A DNA stretch of 64,000 nt, from contig NC_088677.1 of the NCBI RefSeq assembly GCF_950023065.1, forward strand, positions 31,765,230 through 31,829,229, in the 5' to 3' direction. The notes below the pieces were generated by a model, which was not told the DNA's origin, ran no database searches, and saw nothing but the letters and a program-made list of their open reading frames with translations. The position numbers were made by a program, and so were the translations under genes. The stretch is from Planococcus citri. Its lineage: Eukaryota > Arthropoda > Insecta > Hemiptera > Pseudococcidae. Positions 35,196 to 46,505 of the stretch are shown one piece after another (the stretch's first letter is position 1; each line of letters opens with the position of its first letter).

Positions 35196-35289
35196 TGTGG
35201 CGGTTCGATTATTTAGATATTACTGGCTGGTAAACATATCACATGATATGTTTACCAGCCAGTAATATCTAAATAATCGAACCGCCACA
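35196..35289. repeat. Perfect 94-bp palindrome
   Basis: Two 46-bp arms (35196-35241 and 35244-35289) are exact reverse complements, separated by only CA (35242-35243). The arms start TGTGGCGGTTCGATTATT and end GGTAAACATATCA. Outside the arms the similarity stops. DNA or RNA here would form a 46-bp stem with almost no loop. No target duplication or reading frame explains it. It could be a recent inverted duplication, a tiny fold-back element, or an assembly or library artefact. Confidence 0.95.
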
Positions 35290-38200
35290 ATCGAAATAAT
35301 AATCAATTTGTTGAAGATGTACACATAGGCCTAGGAAGTAGGTAATGGGCACATCATTGGCGTACATCAAAAGAAAATATTTTTCTCCTCGAGTAAATAT
35401 TATGGTACTTTCATCGTGTTTTCATCGTTCACTTTAGCTCATGCGATGTATTTTTCCATTGTTCAATAAATATATGTATACCCGAGTAACTGTTTATAAG
35501 AAGTGAAAGAATTCAACAGTGTGTACAACCAGATATATTGCAAAATTTAAACGATGAGAGACAGACCAAAAAACACGATTATTTATGAAAAAACTGGAAT
35601 TTTTTGCTTTAATTCTCGATTTCTCGCGACTCTAAATGAAATTTTTCTTCGTTTTTTTACTCGTCAAACGCTCCAAATGAGTATAATCAGCTTAAGTAAC
35701 GATATGAATAAAGAGATATGATTTATGATTTTTTGTTCTCATTCAGAACATTATGTTGTCATTTTAAAATTGAATTCAAAAAGGTTAAGATGAAAAAAAA
35801 TTCACGTTTTTTTAGAATTCTGATATTTTAATCTTTTTTGGCAATTTTCTCCAATATTCAAAAGAAAAATGCTTCAATTCTGGGCATTCATTTTCTCTTT
35901 TTAAAAAGAATTTTCGATTTTTTTCCAGTGTTATTAAATTTTTAGGAATTTTGACGAATCATGGAAAAAATTTTGAAATTGCTCATTTTTTTGACAAGGT
36001 AAAGCTATCTATTAATTTATATATATATTTTTAAATTTTAAATTTCTTTTACTTTTGGATATTTTTGACGAAAATATGCTTACAAATTGGGTCCCTACAG
36101 GGATACTTTAAAATGGGCTGAACAATTGATAATAGATTCGAAACTAAGGGAAGGGGGAGTGTAGTGACCATCAAAAGGTTTCACATTCAATTTTAGGATT
36201 TTTCAAAAAAAAAAAATACAGCGTTTTTTTTCAATTGTTTAAACACCTTACGACACCAGAAACACACACAAAACAATCAAAAACCTATTTAGGCATTTTA
36301 TTCTGGTAATTTTTTTCCACTCTAAAATTAATTTCATCGCCAGACACCACAATGCCTATTTGTAAGACAAATTACACTTCTACAAGTCATACCGACACCG
36401 AGTACCAACATTTATCATTTGAACCCTCTTCAAAGCTGAAAATTCAGGGAGAGCTAGTGAAAGAACCGATCATGTGAACTTTGTACATTTCAGTTCCAAG
36501 GGCTCAGCTGTTTTATGAAATGCAAATTGTAAACTTTGCGAATAGAATGATATCCATTTAGTTTTTCAGTTCAATTTGTTTTTACGACTTCACACTGAAT
36601 AATTATAAATGACGATACGTGGTATACTATAATGCATCTTATATGTAATTTTTTCCCCTCACCCTAACCATTTCTTTATTTGAAAAAATACTCGCGCAAA
36701 ATGCGTCGGAGAATTATACTTTACACGTACTGTTATTTTAGTACGTTAACTTCGAGACGTTCCTATAAAAAGCAATTCTTTTTCAAATTCTGTTTTTGAT
36801 CCTATTGCTTCAAGTAATGGAAATAATGTGTATCGGAAATGTAAAAAAATCTTGGATTTCCTTTATAGTGTCCAAGTTGCAAACAATGTATTTTCTTTTT
36901 CACATATCGAAATCGAAATTTATGGTAACAATTTATCAAGATTGCAAATTTTTATACGTACGAAGGGGGATTGAAAAATAAATTTTTATAGGTTTCGATT
37001 TTTTGGTGTTTTGTTGCGTGTTAAAATGTGTTGTTTTAATTGCCTAGCCATAAATACATATATCTTATAGCACATAGATCTTTGTACGAGTCATATTGTT
37101 CTTTTTTAGAAAAAAATCTATAAATGTGAGGTTTGTTTTTTGAAAAATGATAACCAACTATCTCGCCCAACAAAACTGTGTACTTTCTGAAAATTAACTT
37201 CGTAAAAGAATATCATACGTATAAGGTTGTGTTTCCTAGTTTCACAAACATGTGAAGCGACTTATCATTCGTTTCGCTTCCGTATCTGCAAAACTCTATA
37301 TAAACATTTTACTCTGAAAAATATTCTATTTGATTATATACGATAGTTAGCATACTTACTTTGTGTATGTCGTAATACTAGCAGCAAATTTCTTTAATAA
37401 TGTCGTTTACTTTTGATCGAATGTGTATCTCTTTCGTTTTACACGCTTGATGGAGATTAATGAAAAATTCTCGTAAATTTTTGTACTGGAAAAGAATTAG
37501 CGAAAGTATTGATTTGTCATTTGTATCGAACAAGGAAAAGAAACTATGTTGTAACTCGAAGCAAAGAAAAAAAACCTCCTGACAAAATACGAAACTGAAT
37601 TAGAGTGGACTTCTTTGAACAATAGAGACTCATTTGATAGAGTGTTATACTTTTTTAAGCGCAATTTCTCGCAAGATTTTAGATTTATTGGATGGGTTAT
37701 CTGAAACAACATGTTACATACCCGGCTTGTATCCAGAACAAGAAATTAAACAAACCCTTTTTCGAATTAAAGGATTAATTTTGTAAATTTTACATTTACT
37801 AGTGATTTAATTGTACAACAGCCAAATTGATATGGGAGAGCGTGTAACTCGAACGACGAATAATACGATCGGCCTACTTGAAATTATAATGTCCTGGCGA
37901 TGTCGGTGTCGCAATATTACGGGGATCGTTCTAGTTATCAATATCATAATTCCAGATGAACAGGTTACCCCTTTTCTATTCGTATTTCGTATATCGACGT
38001 AGATAGGCCTATTCGCATGATTATTATTCGGTACCATGTATATGTACCTTACAATGTAATAATAGCTTATCAATAACCTACCTACGGATTATTTTTGAAA
38101 CGTTATTTTATTGAAATGCGATTGTTTATCGTGAATGTTTGCGTTGCAAAGATATCTAGGTACTTATTTGTTCGGTAATTGAATCGACTTCATTTTCATA

Positions 38201-38320
38201 TAATCACTGTGTTGTCACAAATATTATCTGATGTTTTACAGGAACAAATCTATCATTAAATTAACTATACCTATCTATTTATTTGTAAGTGAAATCTTAT
38301 GCAGCTACCTAAAGGTTGAA
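35290..38320. other. Noncoding, nothing recognised
   Basis: AT-rich with scattered CpG-containing unique-looking parts (37150-37500, 37830-38020). No supported exon or repeat boundary. Confidence 0.35.
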
Positions 38321-39390
38321 AATCTAACGAACGGATCCGGACATTACATGGATCCAAACATCGAAGTTTTGATCGGATTAAATCTGTTCAGACCTGATCA
38401 GATCCAGGGGGAGAGACCTGCAGTGCCACTGACAAGAGAGGGGGCAAGTGGGATACGGAAAGCTTGATTTTTCGTTTCTGAAGAGAGTATGCAAACTTTA
38501 TTCTGGAAAGAAAATGTAACTTTTTTTTAAAAAATGCAACTTTCATTTAAAAAAAAAACTGAAAACTTTTTTTTGAAGTGAAAATGGAAGCTTCATGGAA
38601 CGAAAATACATTAAACATTGCTTTTTAAAAAAGTCTCTCGTGAAAAACTTTCTCAAAAAAAAACTTCCCCGCGAGACAACAAACCTCTCTTCAAAAATTG
38701 TTTGTCGCGAAACAAAATTTATTCTTGTCCTCAACATTCAAAAATGAAAACCCCATTTAAAGATAACTTCTTATTTGAAAAAAAATCTTTTTGAGAAAAC
38801 TTTTTCAGAAGAAATTTCTCAAATAAACTTTTTGAGAAAACTTTTGGAAAAATTCGCTTTTGTAAGCAGATCAATTTTTACCTCAGTTTTTGAAAAAAAA
38901 TTCTGTTATACCTATTTTGCTTTAGTGGAGGGAGGGGATGTGAAAATTTTTTAGGAATCCCTCATTTTTTTGTCACGGGCCCGCTTCGGATCTCGATGAT
39001 ACTGGATATCTGATCGGATTAATCGGATGAGACCTGATCAAGAACAAACATTCCCAGGATCCAATAAGATCAGTCCAGATCTAATCAGATCAGAGTTTGG
39101 ATCATATTTGATCAAATCCAATCATTTTCTCCTGAGTATCCTTTATCAGACAGTTCAGACTCCAGAGAATATCCAGATCTTATATTTTATTACACAGGTC
39201 TGATCAGATCCAATCAAAGCAAGAACCTATAAACAGGTTTGTTAAGATTTAATCATCAAATCTGGTTACATCTGGTCACATTTCGCAAAACAGATTTGGT
39301 GCTATCTGTTCAGATATGCATATATAAAATCTGATCTGCTCAAGTACATATACGAGATCAATTTCCTGATTTGATCAGATTCGATCTTTA
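38321..39390. repeat. GATC-rich repeat, copy A (fragmented)
   Basis: Clusters of GATCAGATC/GATCTGATC-type words occur at 38330-38410 and 38980-39390, for example CAGACCTGATCAGATCCAG and TCTGATCAGATCCAATCA. Between them (38500-38960) is A/T low complexity. AAATCCAATCATTTTCTCCTG near 39115 matches ends of the copies at 46240-46505 and 62988-63263. Boundaries are approximate. Confidence 0.55.
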
Positions 39391-39882
39391 TCTTCTGCAA
39401 AAATGTTGTGAACCAGTTGTGATTATTATTTATGGACTGGAGGAAGCTATTAATTTCATTTCAAAATGAAGAATGAGAAACCAGATGAAAAACATGATAT
39501 TTTGGTAGCTGTGATGTTTTTGTTTTTCAAATGCTCACTAATGGATTTTTTGTTTTTAACACTTTAAGATTTTCCGAGATTTTTTATTCCATTTCTTTGA
39601 AAAATTTTGAATTTTTATGCCAGCTGAATTAAAATTTTGAATTTTACTTGCCATGGCTATAGAATAATAAATGGAATTTAAAAAAAAAAACGAAGAGACT
39701 TAGTTTATTTCGTTTGCAGACCTGAGAGAAATGGAAATGTTTACCTATCAGAAATATGTTTTAAAACTTTTGTAGACTTATCCTTTCAGCAGCAATTTGT
39801 TGTTATTGTTTTTTTGTATCGAAACAGAAAGATTTCGGAACGCTGAGGGTAAAAGTTCAGCAAAAAAAAAATATATTAGATA
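39391..39882. other. Noncoding, nothing recognised
   Basis: AT-rich. It ends in ATTAGATA (39875-39882), a possible target duplication of the next element. Confidence 0.4.
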
Positions 39883-41157
39883 TGTATGTGGGTAATTCTC
39901 AAAAAAAGGGAAAAATCGTGTACATGGCAAATTTCTGAAAGGTTTTAGCATGAATTTTTTTTTTTTTTTTGGTCAATTCAAGGATCATCCCCCACACATT
40001 TCACATAATTATGGGTATTGAAATTTTTAGCCCCTCCTTTCATTGGTGTACATTCGATTTTATTCCCCAAATATCCTTCGACTTACCTGTCTCACACCAT
40101 GTTTTTAAAAATAAATGTTATAAAGTGTTGTGAAATCCTTTTTTTTTTTTTGGAAAAATTGACACATTCTCATCATCATAGAACACTAAGATATATTATT
40201 GTGCAAATTGCAATCTCAATAAGTCCATAGGAAGCTCACATTTCACATTTGAAAACTGTCTCATAGTTTTTTTGTGTCAATTTTAGAGCAATTTTTAATT
40301 TTTTTTTCTGACTTTCCACTCCAACATTTTTTTCTGGTGAGTGGCTGCACTGGTTCATTGTTCTCATAGAAATGTTACCCCGCACCTTTTTTTAAAAAAC
40401 TACATTACAGCTCGTTCTGATCGTACTTTTCTGTGAAGTTTTGATATTTAGAAAAATCTGTGTCCTTCGGCTTGTGTTTTTATTTAACTCAATGAACCCG
40501 CCAAAAACGATAATTGAGAAAGGGAAGTTATTCTTTCTACATGATCAGTACACATTTATTACGTGCTAAAAATCAAATAATGTCCAGTAAGTAAGGCTAG
40601 AAACGAAAAAACGTTGAGATTGTCCTTCAGGTTGTCCAGCGCTCATTTGTCCTTCGACTTGTCAAAATTTCAGACAGCTGTACTTTTATCGCGGTAGTCG
40701 AGATATTACACAATAATATACAAGCAAAATTTCACATTTCCCTCCTCCTCACACCTCACCACCACCCCTACCAAAAAAATAAGTCCAGATTCGAACTCTG
40801 CAGCCTGAAAAACATAAATCGACATATTACACGATAATATAAGCAAAATTTGACATTTTCCCCCTCCCCACGCCTCACCCTCCACCTCTACATAAAAAAT
40901 AACTCCAGATTCGAATTCTACGACCTCGAAAACATATCAATCGACATATTACGCATCGATGAGGGTCGAATCCTAATTATCGCCGTTTTAGGGGGGGGGG
41001 TCAGGGCCCACATGGGGGATTGAATTGAGGCCAACACTAGAAAAAGGATCTGTGACACCTATACAAATGATTCTCACTTGAAATTTTCCAAAAAAATGAT
41101 TTTTGTTTTTCAAAATTATGCACATCAAAATTGACCTTTTTTTTTGAGAATTACCCA
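39883..41157. mobile_element. 1.3-kb inverted-repeat element, GGGTAATTCTC ends
   Basis: GGGTAATTCTCAAAAAAA at 39890-39907 is matched in inverse orientation by TTTTTTTGAGAATTACCC ending at 41156. ATTAGATA occurs as a direct repeat just outside (39875-39882 and 41158-41165), a plausible 8-bp target duplication. The interior has no transposase. It contains a tandem duplication (40699-40960) and G/C homopolymer tracts. A partial relative starts at 49288. Family unknown. Confidence 0.6.
40699..40960. repeat. Tandem repeat, about 121-bp unit
   Basis: Two full units and the start of a third begin at about 40699, 40820 and 40942 with CGA(C/G)ATATTAC. Each full unit carries AATATA-AGCAAAATTT, a C-rich CCCTCC...CTCACC stretch, and CCAGATTCGAA. 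The units differ at many positions, so the duplication is not recent. Confidence 0.75.
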
Positions 41158-41165
41158 ATTAGATA

Positions 41166-44100
41166 CCCCTTTCCGCGATAACTACATATATTGACAAAGA
41201 TTAAAGGGGTACGAAAGAAGAAGACGCGGAAATTCCCAATAAAAGAATCTCATAATACTAATTCTTCCCTTTTTTTTATTTCTTTTTATACTCGTACACA
41301 AAACAGCGACAAATGACAATCTATTCTTAATGTAAAATTTTCCACAAATACCAGAAGTTGACTTTCACTTCTCTCTTATACCAGCTCAATAATCTGCTTT
41401 GTAGCTCCTTGAAATTCACAAAATTTTATCGAAACGTTTCCGGAAAATTTTCTGTCAATAGGACTTTATTTTGCACCAACAATGGAATTTTTTCCTTCAA
41501 CATTTCCTCGATGAGAAATCAAAAATGAGTTTTCTCGTAGGAAAAATAACTATGTCCACGTTATGAATTTGAACAAAGTCGAATTTCTCGAATTTATTTA
41601 TCGTAGTCGAGCATTTTAGTGGTTTACGAGCCAAAAAATGGTATTTTCTTTTTTTTAATGTTTACAAATTTGAATACTCGCAGCTATAAATTTAGTATCC
41701 AGGTAATAAATACGTATACACGGGACAGTAGCTGTATACGTGTAACGTACCTACTCGTAAGTATTACGTGGAAAATGATTTCAAAATAGTGTGAAAAAAT
41801 TCTACGCGTTATACTTCATAATCATGCCAAGTCGCGTAAACTGAAACAAGAAACAAGAACATTGAAAAAGAATACCCTTGTATTCGTTTTCCTCTTTAGT
41901 ATATATAAGTGTATAAAATAAGGCACCAGAGGACAGATTATATCTGAAATAGAAGAAAGTATTATATACGTGTAAGGATAGTACAAGTTGCATTTAGCGA
42001 AAATATTACTTTCCTTTTGTCTTTACCCGTACACTTGTTTTCCTTATATATATCTGCTAGAAATTTCACCAGTAGTTTATCAAGCCCGAGAGCTGTGCTG
42101 AAATACGATTAAACCTCTTAAAAGGTCATTGTAATTGTTTGTTTCTTTTGTAAAATCTCGCCCATTATTGATGAAATATTCACTAAAACTAAAATATTTT
42201 CTTTAGCTGTATCGCGTTCACTCGAAAGCTACGATATACGTTTTTAGCAAATTGCTACTGTTTCCGGTCTTGATTGATACTCGACATTTATCAATGAAAA
42301 AGAAGGTATCTAGATTTTGCTTTCTCATCGACGCACTCGTAGTTTCTATTGTTTTTTCTATACGACGACGCGAAGGTCAAGTTCTTAAGTAGCTTTTGTA
42401 GTTCCGGTTCAAATGAACGTTCTACTATGGAAGAAGGAAACTGCGTTACGTTTTTCTCTAAATGTAAGAAAAAGTTTCACAGAACAGAAAAAAAACATCT
42501 TGTATGATTTAAACGTTGGAAAAAAAACTCGAAAACCATTTCTACTTAATTTTTAGTTATGATACGGTTTTTATAAATAATCGTCCGCATTATTTATATT
42601 CCTATTTGCAGTGCTTCTCAGTTTAGGCATAGAAAAGGAATTTTGTGTGGAAAAAATTTCCTTCTTAAGTTATTTCTTGAATTTTTCGAGCGCCGAATTC
42701 CTCGGAAGTAGGTGGTTAGTGTATATTTTTTTTACCTCGAGGTTTGTATTTGTTCATTCTTTTCGAATTATTGCAAAAAGATGATCAGATGAATTAAGAA
42801 ATCATCAAGTGTACAAATTTTTGTGAAAGTTATCGAATATCTTTAATGGTTATTGATTTTTATTGGGTAGGATATGTGCCAATGTAGATAGATAGGTACC
42901 TACCTACCATAAAAAGTAATGCGGGTAGGATTATGTACTACATGGCTATTGAAAGTACGTAAGTTGTACAATATAGATTTTTTTTTGCTTTTGAAAATGC
43001 ACTTTCTATTGTAAGTACATACCTCGAGCAACGTTATGGTTTAATAATTGTATTTTAGCCGATTTGCTGTACATAATGTATATGGTTAAGGCATTATTTC
43101 GAGTAACATTTATCTTAAAAGCTATTATACCTATTTTCATACCGAACAATTATCTTAAATGACAATTATCCTAAATGTCTAATGTAGTGTGAATTTTCTT
43201 TCAAGTTAGCAATGGAATGTTAAAGAGATTTTAGATTTATGCGGTTTTGTATTCTCCGACGAATGATTCAGATTCTCCCCCAGCATTTGAAACGTAACGT
43301 TCAATTGTGCTTTGTTTGTATTTTCTTTTGAAATTTCAAATTTATCTCGAGCTTTCTGTGTGAAAAAAAAGAGAGAAGAAAACTTACTTACTTATTCGTA
43401 GCTAGCTACCAGTTTCCAGGGTTATTTTCATAATTATCTGCGGTTGTTGGTAATAAATTGTTATTTCGTTGATTTTTCCGAGGCGTGAAAATTTATAATT
43501 ATATTATAAAAATTGTATACTTTATTATTTTGTATACCTTGAGAGAAAACGGAGAAAGAGAGGAAAAAAACAACTAAATTGTTTCATTCAACGATTCTCG
43601 GTCTCGGGGATTGTCGCTATCATTTCCCATCTGACTTGAGAAGTTGTCAACTTTTAAGTTAACTTCTTTACGTAGTTTGACCTTTTTTTTTCATCGCATT
43701 TTTATACACAGCAAAACATTTTGTACGTTTACATATTTCTCGCTATGCCTGGTTCGTTTGTATATTACAAAATAACTTTTAGTCGAGAAGTTTTTTTTCT
43801 CTCTTTTTTTTTCATTGTTGTTCAATTTGTTTTTTACATTAATATGTAAAAATCTCGGCGGTTTCAAACAAACCGTTTGGGTTCCTTTTGATGAAATTTA
43901 TGTTAAAGTTCAAAGCAGCTGGGAACAGATTTTTCGTAGGTGTGCCTATTTACATATTATGTTTTACGTTCGTGTACTCGCGTATTTTATTATAATTACG
44001 CGTCCGCGTCCGCGTGCCCGCGTGCCTTTGAATTGATCTTAAAAAGATTTAAATGTAGGTAGGTAACATTATTGCGAAGCAAAAAACTTCCGTATAAAAT

Positions 44101-44401
44101 CTTGATTAACTTTTTAGTTTAATCGGAGAGGAAGGGGAAGAGGAGACAGATGAAATGAAAAAAATATTGATCATTTTAGCAGTCATTAAAATTATGATGA
44201 TGGTCAGGAATATTCTCATTCGACTTTTTTTCCTCAAAAATCTCAAAAAAATATTCTTTTTGGGTATTTTTATTATTGATAAGTCTTGAAAAAGGGCACA
44301 AGGAAGGGCTATTCTTCTTTTGCTTCATTGGTTGAAAACTTGAATTCGCAAATATCCCAAAAAAATGTTCATTTAAAATTGACTATAATTTTGGGAAACA
44401 G
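41166..44401. other. Noncoding stretch
   Basis: No exon is supported. The stretch contains many TACCTACC/GGTAGGTA strings (for example 42890-42908) and a short GC-rich CGCGTCCGCGTCCGCG run near 44000-44015. The small open frame ending there lacks any domain. Confidence 0.35.
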
Positions 44402-44409
44402 GTTGAGAT

Positions 44410-44915
44410 TAGAGATCTGCGGTCTGAAAAGTGAGAAATACTTTTCTTTTAATGAAAAATGAAAATTAAATTTCCTACTTTTCATTTCACTTTCCAGTTT
44501 TCACTAAAAAAAAAAGCGAGTGATCATCAATTTACTCATCACAGATCACTGACCTCATTGATGAAGTCAAATATCAAGTTTCACTCTCTCCACTCCTCCA
44601 CCTTCACAATTCAGCACCCATTTACGATATTTTTCACAACATTTTTTTCAAAACTGAAAAACCCAAAAACGTTAGAGGTTCTAGAAAGGCTCAAAACTAC
44701 CACTATTCAATTAAGTAGGTGAAAAAAAAGATTTTGTTTTTTTGTGTGTTTTAGATAGAAATAAAATATACATCAATTAGAAGCTCTTACAGAGAGCTTT
44801 AAAATGAGACTCACACAATTTATTTTTCACACTTTTCACAACTTTTCACACTTTTTAATGAACTTTTCACTTTTCATTTCACCAAAATTTCTTTTCTGAA
44901 AAGTGCACATCTCTA
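44410..44915. mobile_element. hAT-type MITE with 8-bp target duplication
   Basis: A perfect direct repeat GTTGAGAT (44402-44409 and 44916-44923) flanks a 506-bp unit. Its ends are TAGAGATCTGC and GCACATCTCTA, an imperfect inverted repeat typical of hAT elements. Subterminal regions hold repeated CTTTTCA/TGAAAAG words (44430-44500 and 44828-44905), likely transposase-binding repeats. No transposase is encoded; the small frame at 44459-44722 is not a gene. Confidence 0.88.
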
Positions 44916-44923
44916 GTTGAGAT

Positions 44924-46239
44924 ACATACCTATGGATAAAAACTACTTCCGGCACTTTTTCACAATTTTGGACAGTTTTAAAAGGAATACATTTTCTAGG
45001 TTTTTCCCCCTGACCTTTCGTTTGACCCTTACTGATCAACCACTTCAATGATTAATTCGCTGGAAGAAGTGAGGTAAGGTTGAAATCGCTCAAGAAAATG
45101 AAAAAAATATTTTTTATGAGGGCATAACTCAATGCCTTCAAATTCCTGGTTAGGCAAACATACATACCTGTACTCAGGTTGAATTGCATACACATCAGTT
45201 CGGAGGGTTATTCATTGCGATACACCCTGCTCAGTGTTCACTAACCTAGGAATAAAAATTTGGTCTGAAGTACATACCTAGAATAAAGATTTTTGAGGAA
45301 AAAACTTCAAATAAACGAACGCTTTAAGAATATAAAATTGACTGAAAAGGATTTTTTTACGAGTTGTGAATGATTAGATTCAAAGAGAAACTGGTTGTAA
45401 CGTACTCAAGTGAAAAGGGATGCTGGGAGGGAGGAATTCTAAACTTTCAATTGTTCGTATGTGAGAATTAAACATTTTTAAAAATAGCACAATTTTAACA
45501 ATTTTCTCGATTTGGACAGTTTTTAATTTAAAATGTAATTTCCAAATTCTTCTATTTTTTTCACTTAGGAAGATTAACATATTTCAGCTTATCGGTTTCC
45601 TATGATTCTTTCATCTTTTTCTCTATTTTTTAGCTCCTGAATATGGTGTTGAAGTTGTTCAAAATTGTATAAAAATCATCGAATAATATGTTCCGAAGGT
45701 ACGAATATTTTTTACGTGTATTACATAAAAAAAGACCTAATAAATTTTTGAAATCTGAATTTTTTGAAAATTTTCATCATTTTTCTAATCATTTTGACAA
45801 GGTTTTGTTGCATTTCAAGCAAATTTTTCATGTTATTTGCCAATTTTTCGTTCATTTTTATGCTACTTCTGAAGTTAAAAATCAAATTTCTCTGGAAAAA
45901 ATCAAATTTGATCAAATTTCCTGACTAGGAAAATCTATTTTCAAGGACAGATTTTCAGAACTACCTATATGAGCTGTTTGTATAAGAGTGGCTCATTTTG
46001 AAAATCAGTTTTCTTTTTCGTCAGATTGTCACTTTGATTTCTAAAAATCTCCATAATATTGATCCAAAAATAGATTTTTCGTTTGACGTGGTTACTATAT
46101 ACTTCTGTCGTCCGGCTTCGGTTCTAACTGGTGGGGATTTTTGGATTTGTAAATTTTTTAAACCCTCTCTTAACAAAAAGTTTGGCGATCATTTAAAAAA
46201 AAATTATAGTGGGCGTTTAATTCTCAAAAAAATAAATCA
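44924..46239. other. Noncoding, nothing firm
   Basis: AT-rich. An isolated ATACACCCTG at 45219 resembles ACAGGGTGT-type repeat ends. TTTAATTCTCAAAAAAAT near 46214 resembles the GGGTAATTCTC end and may be a degraded terminus. Confidence 0.35.
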
Positions 46240-46505
46240 GATCTCGTCGGATCATCTGTTCAGATCTGATCATATTGGGAGACCTGATTGGATCTGACAC
46301 GATCTGAATTGATCTAATCAGATCTCATTGATCAGACCAGATCACACCAGATCAGATCTGATCGGATCTGATCAGATCTGATTAAATTTGAATACATTCC
46401 TCGAATCCAATCGGATTTGGCCAAATGAAATCAGATCAGAGTTTTGATCGGATTAGATTTGATCAGACCTGATCAGATATAACCATTTTCTCCTGGGACC
46501 ACACC
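46240..46505. repeat. GATC-rich repeat, copy B
   Basis: About 265 bp dominated by GATCTGATC, AGATCAGATC and TGATCGGATC words in both orientations, the densest copy in the window. It ends with ACCATTTTCTCCTGGG, like the ends of copies A and C. No protein. It may be an internally repeated MITE. Confidence 0.7.
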
